A DNA stretch of 64,000 bases from Streptococcus suis (GCA_022354845.1 CP031970.1:1962250-2026249), one strand, 5' to 3'; counted from the stretch's first letter, positions 28,506-39,328 are shown. Program-made: numbers and translations. The notes: generated from the sequence alone by a model not told the origin.

Positions 28506-28725
28506 CGAAATGAACTACGTTCGGCTATTTCCAACCTCCAAAGGTTCCCCGAATCTTTTTGTAGCGAACTTTGTTCGCCTTATTTCCAACCTCCAAAGGT
28601 TCCCCGAACCTTTTTGTAGCGAACTTTGTTCGCCTTATTTCCAACCTCCAAAGGTTCCCCGAACCTTTTTGTAGCGAACTTTGTTCGCCTTATTTCCAAC
28701 CTCCAAAGGTTCCCCGAACCTTTGG
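28506..28725. repeat. four tandem copies of a 55-bp hairpin module
   Basis: Units start at 28506, 28561, 28616 and 28671; the first is degenerate and the next two are identical. Each has GCGAAC-TTT-GTTCGC, the linker CTTATTTCCAACCTCC, and AAAGGTT-CCCCG-AACCTTT. The same hairpin-linker-hairpin order occurs inside the 404-bp repeat (for example 57180-57234), so the array is an amplified module of that family. There are no unique spacers, so it is not CRISPR. Confidence 0.85.
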
Positions 28726-28826
28726 AGCAAGTCGGATTTTGGTTTTCATTGAGTATTAACTCTTTTATTCCACACACGCTTTTCTAACATATTCGTTGCT
28801 TTTGAAACGCTCCCTGCTTTTCGCTA

Positions 28827-28835
28827 TGATATAAT
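28827..28835 (+). promoter_or_regulatory. extended -10 upstream of the KTSC gene
   Basis: TGATATAAT is a perfect extended -10; no clear -35 is seen. It lies about 130 bp before the KTSC start. Confidence 0.5.
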
Positions 28836-28966
28836 AGCTTTATAGCTACCAACAACTACTTATTGAGTAGAAATTGACTCCATTCCTTCAGCCTATACTG
28901 TGGGGAAGTTCTCCAACGTATTCGTATAGATTGTATGGAGCATTTTCAATTAAGAGAGGAAATAAA

Positions 28967-29170
28967 GTGCTGCGTAGAAATGTAAAAGCTAGGATGGTCA
29001 AGTCTATTGGGTGGGAAAATGAAATAATGGAAGTAGAATATGTGTCTGGTCTGATTCATCAATACAAAGATGTATCTGAGGCGGACTACATTCGCTCTCT
29101 AACTGGTGCCATTGACAAAAAAGTGAGGCGGATAGGTAAAACCCATGCATTCATCCGAGTGAGTGAATAA
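28967..29170 (+). CDS. KTSC-domain small protein
   Basis: From GTG 28967, six nucleotides after AGAGAGGA, this encodes 67 residues. The segment MVKSIGWENEIMEVEY...GLIHQYKDVSEADYIRSL fits the KTSC domain (conserved Lys/Thr/Ser/Cys family of small, sometimes RNA-synthetase-associated proteins); the function is unknown. An upstream ATG-initiated extension to 28874 has no ribosome binding site. It sits immediately after the repeat block. Confidence 0.65.
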   Translation: MLRRNVKARMVKSIGWENEIMEVEYVSGLIHQYKDVSEADYIRSLTGAIDKKVRRIGKTHAFIRVSE

Positions 29171-29375
29171 ACTCTCAGCATTGGGACATTATGTGGACCT
29201 GGATACCAAAGACCTACAATATAGACTTGGCTACGTCAATCTTGCCAGGACATTTAATACGAATAATCACTCTATTGGAGAAGGGAAAAAGCCGTCTCAT
29301 TCTTTGAAACGGCAGTTAATTCACTATAAACTCAGCTAAAATCGAAGCTAAGTGCAAAATATCAAAAGTTAACAC

Positions 29376-29402
29376 CAAAAAAAGCCTATTAAATAGGCTT
29401 TT
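29376..29402 (-). terminator. rpsD terminator
   Basis: Read on the minus strand, AAAAGCCTA and TAGGCTTTT flank a 5-nt loop, followed by a run of T. Confidence 0.9.
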
Positions 29403-29421
29403 AAAGTGTTTAATGTAAGAA

Positions 29422-30033
29422 TTAAAGAATTTTGTTGTAGAATTCTACGACAAGGGCTTCGTTGATTTCTGGGTTGATTTCATCGCGTTCTGGCAAGCGA
29501 GTTAATGAACCTTCAAGTTTGTCAGCATCGAATGATACGAAAGCTGGACGACCAAGAGTTGCTTCAACTGCTTCGCGGATAGCTGGAACGTTCAATGATT
29601 TTTCACGAACTGAGATTACTTGACCAACTTCAACGCGGAATGATGGGATATCAACACGTTTACCATCAACAAGGATATGACCGTGGTTTACAAATTGACG
29701 AGCTTGACGACGAGTAGTTGCCAAACCAAGACGGTAAACAACGTTGTCCAAACGACGTTCCAAAAAGAGCATGAAGTTGAAACCAACTGTACCTTGTTTG
29801 ATTTTAGTAGCTTGTACGAACAAGTTACGGAATTGTTTTTCACCTAAACCGTAAGAGAAACGCAATTTTTGTTTTTCAGCCAATTGCAAACCGTATTCTG
29901 ACAATTTAGAACGGTTGTTTGGTCCGTGTTGACCTGGTACGTAGTTACGACGTGCCAATTCTTTACCTGTACCTGTCAATGACAAGCCAAGACGACGAGC
30001 TTGTTTCCAAGATGGTCCTGTATAACGTGACAT
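29422..30033 (-). CDS. rpsD: 30S ribosomal protein S4
   Basis: S4 nucleates assembly of the 16S rRNA 5' domain. The 203-residue protein starts [19 protein letters not shown] and contains the S4 RNA-binding motif ([34 protein letters not shown], about residues 93-126). It is a single-gene unit with its own promoter and a roughly 150-nt structured leader, fitting S4 autoregulation as in other Firmicutes. Confidence 0.97.
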   Translation of the reverse strand: MSRYTGPSWKQARRLGLSLTGTGKELARRNYVPGQHGPNNRSKLSEYGLQLAEKQKLRFSYGLGEKQFRNLFVQATKIKQGTVGFNFMLFLERRLDNVVYRLGLATTRRQARQFVNHGHILVDGKRVDIPSFRVEVGQVISVREKSLNVPAIREAVEATLGRPAFVSFDADKLEGSLTRLPERDEINPEINEALVVEFYNKIL

Positions 30034-30187
30034 TTGTTATGTCCTCCTAAAATAATTATTATTGTAGGAAATAACGTTTTAAGCAAACCTGATTCGTGCA
30101 GGAGGCCTTCATCGAAACAGCAACGATTACTCTTCTTGCTGACCTTCTGTTGACGAGCTTCATTTTGCCCTGCTGTTATTTCGCACA
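30034..30187 (-). promoter_or_regulatory. rpsD 5' leader, probable S4 autoregulatory RNA
   Basis: The transcript from the promoter at 30194-30222 would carry about 150 nt before rpsD. Long-range pairing is visible: CGAAA...CAGCA (near 30171-30183) with TGCTGTTTCG (30113-30122), plus local stems. Its function as an S4-binding leader is inferred from the family, since sequence conservation of such leaders is low. Confidence 0.45.
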
Positions 30188-30193
30188 AAGATT

Positions 30194-30222
30194 AGTATAG
30201 CACAAAAAAAAGGCTCTGTAAA
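30194..30222 (-). promoter_or_regulatory. rpsD promoter
   Basis: On the minus strand, -35 TTTACA (30217-30222) and -10 TATACT (30194-30199) have a 17-bp spacer. The -35 lies inside the terminator hairpin of the upstream veg operon. Confidence 0.75.
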
Positions 30223-30227
30223 GCCTT
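30204..30227 (-). terminator. terminator of the dnaB-veg unit
   Basis: Read on the minus strand, AAGGCT and AGCCTT form the stem, followed by seven T residues. It overlaps the rpsD -35. Confidence 0.85.
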
Positions 30228-30236
30228 ATATAGCGA

Positions 30237-30488
30237 TTAATCAAAATAATGAATCAATATTTTTTCTGTCAAAATGTCTGAGTAAGTATAAGATTCTACG
30301 AAGGTATTGTTGGGATCTTGAAATTCAACGATAAAGAGAGACTGGTAAACCTCTAAAATACGTCCTTGTTTATTCTTTTCTCGCTTCCGACCATTTTCAA
30401 GGGTTAATTCAACAACTTGACCCTCATGCTCTTTGATATCTTGCTTGATTTGCTTCATCTTGGCAACATCTGTAAATGCATCACTCAT
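30237..30488 (-). CDS. veg: Veg family protein
   Basis: This 83-residue cytoplasmic protein has the Veg signature: IKQDIKEHEGQVVELTLENGRKREKNKQGRI and SLFIVEFQ. Veg stimulates biofilm gene expression in Bacillus subtilis; its streptococcal role is not known. It begins 3 bp after the dnaB stop, so it ends the gdpP-rplI-dnaB run. Confidence 0.92.
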   Translation of the reverse strand: MSDAFTDVAKMKQIKQDIKEHEGQVVELTLENGRKREKNKQGRILEVYQSLFIVEFQDPNNTFVESYTYSDILTEKILIHYFD

Positions 30489-30491
30489 TCT

Positions 30492-31847
30492 CTAGCCATC
30501 CTCTCTCTTGGAAATACTTGCAAATTTATTATATTCTTTTTGGAACATTAGTTCCACAGTACCACGCGCACCGGAACGGTTTTTTTCTATGATAACTTCA
30601 ACCGTATTGTTTGGAATGCCACCATCTTCTTGCTCTCCGCGTTCATAATAATCATCACGATACAAGAAGGCAACGATATCCGCATCCTGCTCAATAGACC
30701 CTGACTCACGGATATCAGACAATACAGGACGTTTATCTTGACGTTGCTCCACACCACGAGACAACTGGCTTAGAGCAATAACTGGAACTTTTAATTCCTT
30801 GGCTAGAATTTTCAATTGTCGAGAAATCTCTGAAACTTCTTGTTGACGGTTTTCTCGACCGGTTCCAGTAATCAATTGGAGATAGTCAATCAAAATCAAA
30901 CCCAAATTCCCAGTCTCCTGCGCCAATTTACGAGAACGCGAGCGAATTTCGGTAATCTTGATACCTGGAGTATCATCAATGTAGATACTTGCTCGAGCCA
31001 AATTAGCTTGAGCCACCATGTACTTGTTCCATTCCTCTTGCGTTAGGTGACCCGTACGAATAGCCCTCGAATTGATAACTCCCTCAGAAGCGAGCATACG
31101 GTCAACCAAGCTTTCTGCACCCATCTCCAAAGAGAAGATAGCAACTGTCAAACCCAGTTTTGTACCGATATTTTGTGCAATATTGAGAGCAAATGCCGTT
31201 TTACCAACCGCAGGACGAGCCGCAAGAATAATCAACTCTTCCTCATGCAAGCCCGTTGTCATAGCATCAAGAGCAGGATAGCCAGTCGCGATACCTGTAA
31301 TATCGGATGTCTGTTTGGCGCGTGTTTCTAAGTTATCAAAGTTGATATTTAGAACGTCGTCAATTCTCTTAAAGCCACTCCGACTTGCTCCCTCACTGAC
31401 ATCAATTAAAGCTTTTTCAGCATTAGCAATAATGTCATCTGAGCCATCAGCTCCTTCATAGGCTTGATTGACTGCATCCGTCAAACGGGCAATCAACTTA
31501 CGAAGATTCGATTTCTCCGCAACAATCTTGGCATAGAATTCCGCATTGGCTGCTGTCGGTACAGAACTGATGACTTCCGCCAAATAAGCCAAGCCACCAA
31601 TATTTTCCAAATCACCATGGTTGACAAGATAGTTGCGCATGGTTGTCGCATCAATTGCCTCATTCCTGTCAGAAAGGGCAATCATCGCTTTAAAAATTAA
31701 CTTGTGGGCATGTTTGAAAAAGTCTTCCGCCTCAATATACTCACGGACAAAAACAAGCTTTCCTTCATCAAGAAAAATCGCGCCTAAAACGGACTGCTCC
31801 GCTAAAATATCCTGAGGTTGTACTCGTAATTCTTCTAACTCTGCCAA
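30492..31847 (-). CDS. dnaB: replicative DNA helicase DnaB
   Basis: This hexameric 5'-3' helicase (called DnaC in Bacillus) has 451 residues: the N-terminal primase-interacting domain (PQDILAEQSVLGAIFLD), then a RecA-like core with Walker A GRPAVGKTAFA written as AARPAVGKTAFAL, Walker B LILIDYLQLI and the DNA-binding loop RESGSIEQDADIV. No intein is present. It lies 31 bp after rplI. Confidence 0.97.
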   Translation of the reverse strand: MAELEELRVQPQDILAEQSVLGAIFLDEGKLVFVREYIEAEDFFKHAHKLIFKAMIALSDRNEAIDATTMRNYLVNHGDLENIGGLAYLAEVISSVPTAANAEFYAKIVAEKSNLRKLIARLTDAVNQAYEGADGSDDIIANAEKALIDVSEGASRSGFKRIDDVLNINFDNLETRAKQTSDITGIATGYPALDAMTTGLHEEELIILAARPAVGKTAFALNIAQNIGTKLGLTVAIFSLEMGAESLVDRMLASEGVINSRAIRTGHLTQEEWNKYMVAQANLARASIYIDDTPGIKITEIRSRSRKLAQETGNLGLILIDYLQLITGTGRENRQQEVSEISRQLKILAKELKVPVIALSQLSRGVEQRQDKRPVLSDIRESGSIEQDADIVAFLYRDDYYERGEQEDGGIPNNTVEVIIEKNRSGARGTVELMFQKEYNKFASISKREDG

Positions 31848-31878
31848 GACCTCACCTCCTCACTGGCTAAGTAGTGTC

Positions 31879-32331
31879 CTAGGCTTCTTTGATGCTCAAT
31901 TGAATAAGACCTGTTACATCCTGATAAATTTTAACAGGAACTTCAATCAAACCAATCGCACGAATAGGGTGATCTAATTGAATATGACGTTTGTCAATCT
32001 TGATTCCAAATTGTTTATCCAATTCTTCTGCAATTTTCTTGCTCGTAATAGAACCAAATGTACGCCCATCTGGACCAACTTTTTCAACAAAGGTCACCAA
32101 GGTCGTTTCTTCAGCCAATTTAGCTTTAATACTTTCAGCCTCTGCCATCATCTCCGCATGAGCTTTTTCTTTTGATTTTTCTTGGCCACGAAGTACGCTA
32201 ATTGCTTGATTTGTAGCTTCTTTTGCCAAGTTTTTTTTGATCAAGAAATTTTGAGCATAACCCGTTGGAACTTCCTTGATTTCGCCCTTTTTTCCTTGTC
32301 CTTTAACATCTGCTAAAAAGATTACTTTCAT
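31879..32331 (-). CDS. rplI: 50S ribosomal protein L9
   Basis: The 150-residue protein has the N-terminal L9 signature ([30 protein letters not shown]), a connecting helix and a C-terminal RNA-binding domain ([23 protein letters not shown]). The gene lies 11 bp after gdpP on the same strand. Confidence 0.97.
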   Translation of the reverse strand: MKVIFLADVKGQGKKGEIKEVPTGYAQNFLIKKNLAKEATNQAISVLRGQEKSKEKAHAEMMAEAESIKAKLAEETTLVTFVEKVGPDGRTFGSITSKKIAEELDKQFGIKIDKRHIQLDHPIRAIGLIEVPVKIYQDVTGLIQLSIKEA

Positions 32332-32342
32332 CTTCTAACTCC

Positions 32343-34307
32343 TTAACTGTCTTTTATTTCTTCCCGTATTATCGTAGTGAGTGTTTCACAAACCTCTTCT
32401 ATCGTTTGATCATACACTTGGGCAGCAGCTAAATTAAAGTGACCGCCTCCGCCCATTTCTTCCATAATCCGTTGAACATTGACTTTGCTATGACTTCTCG
32501 CAGAAATTGCCACATAGCCTTTGATATTTTTTGTGAGTACAAATACTGCTTCAATTCCTGCCATATCTAAAATAGTATTAGCTGCTTTACTTGGGATTAT
32601 ATTGTCATAGTCTTTCGTCTCATCAGCACAAACAACGACCACATGTGGTTCAACTTTTTGCCCTCGTAAAATTAACTCATTAATCTGACGATATTCTTCA
32701 AAGTCTGTCGCAGAAATTTGTTGAATTTCCAAACTATCACTGCCACGTGTACGTAAATAACTAGCTACGTCAAATGTACGACTAGTCACGCGTGACGTGA
32801 AATTCTTGGTATCCAGCATAATCCCCGCCATCAAAAGGCTTGATTGAAGTCTATTTAACTTATGGTGTTTATCATTCTGGAACTGAATGAGTTCCGTTAC
32901 CAACTCACTTGCAGAGCTTGCTCCACTTTCGATATAGGTCAGAATCGCATTATCTGGAAAATCCGTATCCCTACGATGGTGATCCACAACAACCACTTGA
33001 TTAAACTTCTCAAATAGTTTTTGTGACAAGGTCAATCCAATCTTAGAATGGTCTACCATAATGAGTAAGGACTCATAAGTGACTAATTTTAGTGCTTCAT
33101 CAATCGTGATTAAATTAGAGCAATTTTCTTCCGACAATTTCTTCACAGCACGTTCAATATCCGGAGCCATTTCATCTGGATTATACACCGTATAGGCATT
33201 ATTCATAATATTTTGTGCAAAATATTGCATCCCTACTGCTGAGCCGAGCGCATCCATGTCTAAATTACGATGTCCTACAACAAAAACGGCATCCACTGAT
33301 TTCAGTTTGTCGGATACAGCCGTCATCATGGCCCGTGTCCGTGTTCGTGTTCGTTTGACTGACGAAGCTGAACCGCCTCCAAAAAACAGTGGCTGCTTGC
33401 TTTCATCATTTTCCTTGACAACAACTTGGTCGCCACCACGAACTTCAGCCATATTTAAATTTTGAAGTGCTGCTTGTCCTATTTGATGATGATTCTCATT
33501 ACCAAAAGCAATCCCCATACTTAAAGTCAAACCCAACTCCAATTTTTTTGCTTCTTCTCGGAACTTATCAATAACTGAGAATTTATTCTGAATCAATTTC
33601 TCTAGAACTGCATAATCTGTAAAGAAATAAAATCGATCCATCGTTCCACGGCGGTAATAAATACCGTACTCGTGGCAAAAATCTGAAACAAATTGAGCTA
33701 AGAATGAATTTACTTGGCTAATCTGAAAGTCGGTCACTGAATTTTCTAACTCATCATAGTTGTCAACAGAAATAATGCCAATAACCGGTCTGCTGCCAAT
33801 TAAGCTATTTGTTGCTGTGTATTCTGTGGATGCATCAAAAAAATAGAACAATCCTTGATCAAAGTCAACATTTACAGTGTACCTTTTGCCTGAAAAATTT
33901 GCATAGGTCCGCTCTTCATCCAATCCCACATCAATGATTTCTCGGAGTTTTTTTTCATCAAACTCCCCATTTTCTTTTGCAAATATTAATTCTGCAAATG
34001 GATTAAACCATTCAACCTGATTACTGTCAGTTTTTACTTTAATGACACCGATTGGCATTTTATCTAACAGCTTCATTAATCCAGAATTTGCCTGAGTATT
34101 TAAATACTCAATCTGCTCCAACTCACTAAATTCATATGAATACTTCTGGTATACAAATAAAGATACGAGCAAGACGAGACTTAAGAAGAGCGCAAAGACC
34201 GTAACAATGCCCATTGGAAACATTCGATGGAGAACTGAAACCAAACCAAATAATATCACACCTATCATGACAAAATGAATTGTCGAAAAACGAAACTTTT
34301 TCATCAT
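32343..34307 (-). CDS. gdpP: cyclic-di-AMP phosphodiesterase GdpP
   Basis: GdpP hydrolyses c-di-AMP to pApA and affects beta-lactam tolerance and osmotic balance. The 654-residue protein has two N-terminal membrane helices (about 10-55), a PAS-like domain, a degenerate GGDEF domain, then DHH (GHRNLDMDALGSAVG and VDHHRRDTDF) and DHHA1 (GGGGHFNLAAAQ) domains with all metal-binding motifs intact. ATGATG at the start makes the first residue ambiguous by one codon. It is cotranscribed with rplI and dnaB. Confidence 0.95.
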   Translation of the reverse strand: MMKKFRFSTIHFVMIGVILFGLVSVLHRMFPMGIVTVFALFLSLVLLVSLFVYQKYSYEFSELEQIEYLNTQANSGLMKLLDKMPIGVIKVKTDSNQVEWFNPFAELIFAKENGEFDEKKLREIIDVGLDEERTYANFSGKRYTVNVDFDQGLFYFFDASTEYTATNSLIGSRPVIGIISVDNYDELENSVTDFQISQVNSFLAQFVSDFCHEYGIYYRRGTMDRFYFFTDYAVLEKLIQNKFSVIDKFREEAKKLELGLTLSMGIAFGNENHHQIGQAALQNLNMAEVRGGDQVVVKENDESKQPLFFGGGSASSVKRTRTRTRAMMTAVSDKLKSVDAVFVVGHRNLDMDALGSAVGMQYFAQNIMNNAYTVYNPDEMAPDIERAVKKLSEENCSNLITIDEALKLVTYESLLIMVDHSKIGLTLSQKLFEKFNQVVVVDHHRRDTDFPDNAILTYIESGASSASELVTELIQFQNDKHHKLNRLQSSLLMAGIMLDTKNFTSRVTSRTFDVASYLRTRGSDSLEIQQISATDFEEYRQINELILRGQKVEPHVVVVCADETKDYDNIIPSKAANTILDMAGIEAVFVLTKNIKGYVAISARSHSKVNVQRIMEEMGGGGHFNLAAAQVYDQTIEEVCETLTTIIREEIKDS

Positions 34308-34388
34308 TAACCTCTGCCTGCCATTTTACCATAAAATGCAAGAAAATTCTAGTTTTGGTACCACCTGCTTAAAAGAAAAAGATAAGCA

Positions 34389-36305
34389 CTAAAGGCTATC
34401 TTTCTTCTTATTTTTCGCAATAGAGCGACTGCGTCCTTCTAAATATACCATTAGGATGGAAATATCTGCGGGATTGACGCCTGAAATCCGACTTGCCTGT
34501 CCAATTGTTTCTGGGGAAATCAGCTTAAATTTTTGACGAGCCTCGGTTGCAATCGAATCAATATCATCCCAGTCTATATCTGCTGGAATTCGTTTTTCTT
34601 CCATGCGTTTCATCTTATCAACTTGATCCATGGCCTTAGCAATGTATCCCTCATACTTGACTTCCGTTTCAATCAACTCAATTGTTTTTGCATCTAAGTC
34701 CTCTGCCGCAGGGCCAATAAATGCAACAACATCCGCATACGTTACATCAGGGCGACGCATGAATTCCTTTGCAGTCAGTGCATCAGTTAAAGGTTTAAAG
34801 CCCATTGCAACAACTTTTTCATTGGTTTCTTTGACTGGCTTGAGTTTGATAGACTCTAAACGTTTCATTTCGATATCAAATTGATTTTTGTGGATTTGGA
34901 AGACCTGCCAGCGTTCATCGTCTACCAGTCCAACCTGACGACCGATTTCTGTCAAGCGCATATCGGCATTATCATGACGCAAAATCAAGCGGTATTCAGC
35001 CCGACTGGTCAAGAGACGATAAGGCTCAACAGTTCCCTTAGTCACTAGGTCATCAATCATGACCCCAATATAGCCATCGCTTCGTTTCAAAATCAATTCT
35101 GGTTTATCCTGTACCTTGAGGGCCGCATTAATACCAGCAATAATCCCTTGGCCTGCTGCCTCTTCGTAGCCTGATGTTCCGTTTGTTTGTCCTGCTGTAA
35201 ACAGCCCTGAAATCTTTTTGGTTTCCAATGTAGCGCGCAACTGATGAGGCATAACCATGTCATACTCAATTGCATAACCTGTTCGCATCATTTGAGCATT
35301 TTCCAATCCCTTGATTGAATGAACCAACTCTCTTTGAACATCCTCAGGCAAACTAGTCGACAATCCTTGGACATATATTTCATCTGTATGACGACCTTCT
35401 GGTTCTAGAAAAAGCTGGTGGCGTTCCTTGTCGGCAAAACGCACAATCTTGTCCTCGATAGATGGACAATAACGGGGACCAATCCCCTTGACAATACCTG
35501 AAAACATGGGTGCTCGGTGAAGATTACTGTTGATAATCTCATGGCTGGTCGCATTGGTATAGGTCAACCAACAAGGAACTTGGTCTTGTAAATAATCCTC
35601 ATCCTTTGACAAGAATGAAAAGTGGTTTGGTTTTTCATCGCCTGGTTGAATTTCTGTCTCCTCGTAGTTTATAGTACGAGCATTCACACGTGGTGGTGTC
35701 CCTGTTTTGAATCGTCCAATTTCAAGACCCAGTTCTTTCAGATTATCCGCCAGCGTGATAGAAGATAGGCTATTGTTAGGTCCTGACGAATACTTGAGAT
35801 CTCCAATGATGATTTCACCACGTAGGGCTGTACCAGTCGTTACCACGACTGCTGTTGCTGAATATTTCTGATCAGTAGCAGTACGAACACCTACAACCTT
35901 ACCGTCTTCGACCAAAATCTCATCAATCATTGTTTGACGCAGGGTCAAATTTTCTTGACGCTCCACCGTTCGCTTCATTTCCGCTGCATATTCTGCCTTA
36001 TCAGCCTGAGCCCGTAAAGCACGAACAGCTGGTCCCTTTCCGGTATTGAGCATTTTCATCTGAATATAGGTTTTGTCAATGTTTCGGCCCATTTCACCAC
36101 CCAAGGCATCAATTTCCCGTACCACAATCCCCTTGGCTGAGCCACCAATAGATGGATTACAGGGCATAAACGCAACCATATCCAAGTTAATCGTCGCAAG
36201 CAAGGTCTTACAACCCATCCGACTGGCTGCCAAGCCCGCTTCTACACCAGCATGCCCCGCTCCAATTACGATGACATCATAGTTTTCTGCAAATGTGTGT
36301 GTCAT
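34389..36305 (-). CDS. mnmG: tRNA U34 carboxymethylaminomethyl-modification enzyme MnmG
   Basis: MnmG (GidA) with MnmE adds cmnm5 to the wobble uridine of several tRNAs. The 638-residue flavoprotein begins with the FAD loop [17 protein letters not shown] and contains the GidA signatures [20 protein letters not shown] and [14 protein letters not shown], with the C-terminal MnmE-binding helical domain. Its 5' end overlaps the upstream NUDIX gene by 4 bp. Confidence 0.97.
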   Translation of the reverse strand: MTHTFAENYDVIVIGAGHAGVEAGLAASRMGCKTLLATINLDMVAFMPCNPSIGGSAKGIVVREIDALGGEMGRNIDKTYIQMKMLNTGKGPAVRALRAQADKAEYAAEMKRTVERQENLTLRQTMIDEILVEDGKVVGVRTATDQKYSATAVVVTTGTALRGEIIIGDLKYSSGPNNSLSSITLADNLKELGLEIGRFKTGTPPRVNARTINYEETEIQPGDEKPNHFSFLSKDEDYLQDQVPCWLTYTNATSHEIINSNLHRAPMFSGIVKGIGPRYCPSIEDKIVRFADKERHQLFLEPEGRHTDEIYVQGLSTSLPEDVQRELVHSIKGLENAQMMRTGYAIEYDMVMPHQLRATLETKKISGLFTAGQTNGTSGYEEAAGQGIIAGINAALKVQDKPELILKRSDGYIGVMIDDLVTKGTVEPYRLLTSRAEYRLILRHDNADMRLTEIGRQVGLVDDERWQVFQIHKNQFDIEMKRLESIKLKPVKETNEKVVAMGFKPLTDALTAKEFMRRPDVTYADVVAFIGPAAEDLDAKTIELIETEVKYEGYIAKAMDQVDKMKRMEEKRIPADIDWDDIDSIATEARQKFKLISPETIGQASRISGVNPADISILMVYLEGRSRSIAKNKKKDSL

Positions 36306-36763
36306 GTTGTTTTCTCCTTCATATTGATGATGTGTTTGATTTGCCCGTCCCAGTTTGGCAATTCCTCTGCCAGAAAAGCTGGCACAACATCTAGGTTGAC
36401 AAGTTTGTCAACGTCAATCCATTCACAAGTTTGCTTCAACTTGCCTTCTATCATTTCATCAGGCATTTCTCCAATAGGCTCGACGATAAAATGAAACTCG
36501 ATATTGTGAAAAGCTATGCTTCCTTGTGTAAATTGATTTTCAACGACAAAAGCTAGTTTGTTGACACAACTGTCAACCCCTAATTCTTCTTTGACTTCTC
36601 GAACAACCGCATCTGCCGCCACCTCATTGACCGCAATAGCACCGCCAATGGTATAATAGCGCCCCTTAGAGTCCTTCGTGAGAAATATTTTCCCATCTTT
36701 TATAATCAATGCAGTGGCACGAACACCGAAGACCTGATTGTCAATTCTAGTTCTAAAATCCAT
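36302..36763 (-). CDS. NUDIX hydrolase
   Basis: The 153-residue protein carries a NUDIX box [23 protein letters not shown], close to GX5EX7REUXEEXGU. Overlaps of 4 bp with mnmG and 11 bp with the next NUDIX gene make a tight unit. The substrate is unknown. Confidence 0.88.
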   Translation of the reverse strand: MDFRTRIDNQVFGVRATALIIKDGKIFLTKDSKGRYYTIGGAIAVNEVAADAVVREVKEELGVDSCVNKLAFVVENQFTQGSIAFHNIEFHFIVEPIGEMPDEMIEGKLKQTCEWIDVDKLVNLDVVPAFLAEELPNWDGQIKHIINMKEKTT

Positions 36764-37184
36764 TCTTCCTTCTCTTTTCTAAAATTTCATCGAGATATGG
36801 AACTAAGTTTTTCTTGTTTTCATCGCGGCTAGTAATCCATAGAAAGTCAGTATGCTCTTCTGGATCAAGAAGAATTGTTTTGGGCTGTTCAGGAAGTTTC
36901 ACTTCATAGACCAGCCTTGTAAACACCGCCTCTTTCTCATCATCAAACTGACTATCTTCATGGATAATGGTCAAATTTTCCTTGGCTAGCGAAATGCCAG
37001 TTTCTTCAAAGCATTCTCGAACAGCAGCATCACGAGGCAATTCATTCTCCTCGACACGACCGCCTGGAATGTCCCAATATTGAGGAAAAACATTGGGCTT
37101 ACCACGCTTAATTTGCGAACGCTGAATAATCAGATGACTGTCTGCAACAGTCAGTAAAACATGGGCAATCAGTTTGACAGGCAT
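36753..37184 (-). CDS. NUDIX hydrolase
   Basis: This second NUDIX protein has the box GGRVEENELPRDAAVRECFEETG and is different from its neighbour (low similarity outside the box). I place the start at ATG 37184 (143 residues), preceded by AGGAGGAACT; a frame extending to 37238 has no ribosome binding site. The substrate is unknown. Confidence 0.88.
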   Translation of the reverse strand: MPVKLIAHVLLTVADSHLIIQRSQIKRGKPNVFPQYWDIPGGRVEENELPRDAAVRECFEETGISLAKENLTIIHEDSQFDDEKEAVFTRLVYEVKLPEQPKTILLDPEEHTDFLWITSRDENKKNLVPYLDEILEKRRKNGF

Positions 37185-37314
37185 AGTTCCTCCTATTCTC
37201 ACAAAAAATAGCCAAAACTCTCGAAAACTGTAGGACAAAAAAGCCTACAATTCCCATGAGCTTTGACCATCATAGTTCTTGTTAGAAATATTGTATCAAA
37301 TCTGCTTCTAAAGT

Positions 37315-37947
37315 TCAAACCTTATAAGCCATTAACTTTTCTAAAAGGAGTTTATTCGTTCCGTTTTGATAAATATAATCGACAAACGTTTTTCTTCTTA
37401 AAATTTTAGTCAATAGATGCTCATCAAAGTTTGGTAAAATTTCCAAAAAAGAGCGTGTTGTCAACTGATGAAGATGCACTAATTCAGTTGCTTCCTTCTT
37501 TTTACGTTCAGCATCTTGAACTGGATAGCCTGTATTAAATTCTCCATCAAATAATTTTTCCAAGGTATAACGCAAATTCAACTCGCCAGACCAACCAAAA
37601 TTTAAGCCTAGTGGCAAAGAAACTACATTACCGTTGTTAATCCGACCAAATAGATAGGCATCCTGAGGTGTTTGAACAAATCCACAACGTAAACCTGGTA
37701 AACTATTGCAAGCCATCATCATTCCTTGACCAGAAGAACACCCTGTTACAATAAAGTCAGCTGCACATGTTTCAATCAACAAACTAATCATAACAGCCAC
37801 TTCCACATAGGAGTAGTTTTCTATTTCTTCTGGAAATACGCCTAGATTGACAACTTCATGTGGTCCGCCCACAGCTTCACAAACTGTATTAAACAAGAGC
37901 TGGTTGATCTCTGTTCTTGTACTAGCTTGAATAACTACAACACGCAT
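37315..37947 (-). CDS. RpiB/LacA/LacB family sugar-phosphate isomerase
   Basis: The 210-residue protein has the RpiB-like core (VVVIQASTRTEINQLLFNTV; VTGCSSGQGMMMACNSLPGLRCGF) and a C-terminal extension of about 60 residues beyond the usual 150. The loop that holds the catalytic Cys in RpiB reads TGCSSGQG here. I start it at 37947 because AAAGGAGGAG lies just upstream; an extension overlapping mnmA is not supported. The exact substrate is unclear. Confidence 0.8.
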   Translation of the reverse strand: MRVVVIQASTRTEINQLLFNTVCEAVGGPHEVVNLGVFPEEIENYSYVEVAVMISLLIETCAADFIVTGCSSGQGMMMACNSLPGLRCGFVQTPQDAYLFGRINNGNVVSLPLGLNFGWSGELNLRYTLEKLFDGEFNTGYPVQDAERKKKEATELVHLHQLTTRSFLEILPNFDEHLLTKILRRKTFVDYIYQNGTNKLLLEKLMAYKV

Positions 37948-37973
37948 CTTCTCCTCCTTTACAAAACTGTCAA

Positions 37974-39110
<1,137 letters not shown>

Positions 39111-39293
39111 TCAATTGTGATACTCAGACTCAATCCGAGTTCAATTTCAACTTAGACTTGAAGGGTCTAGTTTTATCCAAAACGATTGAAGGTCGATTTG
39201 AACAATTTGTATTATATCACATAAGATGGGACATAGATAGAATTTTGATATTAAAGCCCATGCATTTAAGCATATTCTCATAAATGAATTTTT

Positions 39294-39302
39294 GATATAA
39301 TA
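39294..39302 (+). promoter_or_regulatory. sdaAB extended -10
   Basis: TGATATAAT matches an extended -10; the -35 region is poor. Confidence 0.6.
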
Positions 39303-39328
39303 GAACCAAGAAAAACGTGAGGATTACT

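Larger units (their letters stand above)
28007..28756. repeat. composite repeat block with inverted ends
   Basis: The left end ATACTCTGCGAAAATCAA (28007-28024) and the reverse complement of the right end ATACTCAATGAAAACCAA (28739-28756) agree at 14 of 18 positions. They enclose copy A, a TGTTCC/GGAACA hairpin at 28460-28485 and the tandem array. No target duplication is evident. Confidence 0.45.

Noticed and set aside
28506-28725. Possible CRISPR array
   Set aside because: Units are contiguous and nearly identical, without unique spacers, and no cas genes are present.
28571-28777. Overlapping ORFs of about 62-65 codons on both strands in the 55-bp tandem array
   Set aside because: They exist because 55 bp repeated in tandem avoids stops by chance; there is no ribosome binding site and the DNA is explained by hairpin repeats.
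29171-29375. Possible gene remnant between the KTSC gene and rpsD
   Set aside because: Two frames are open for about 45 to 50 codons, but no domain, start signal or similarity I recognise supports a gene; only a GCCGT/ACGGC hairpin is visible.
34340-34380. GGTGGTACC on the minus strand upstream of gdpP, resembling a T-box core
   Set aside because: The flanking GCG of the T-box consensus, a terminator hairpin and a specifier stem are all missing, and gdpP is not an amino-acid gene.
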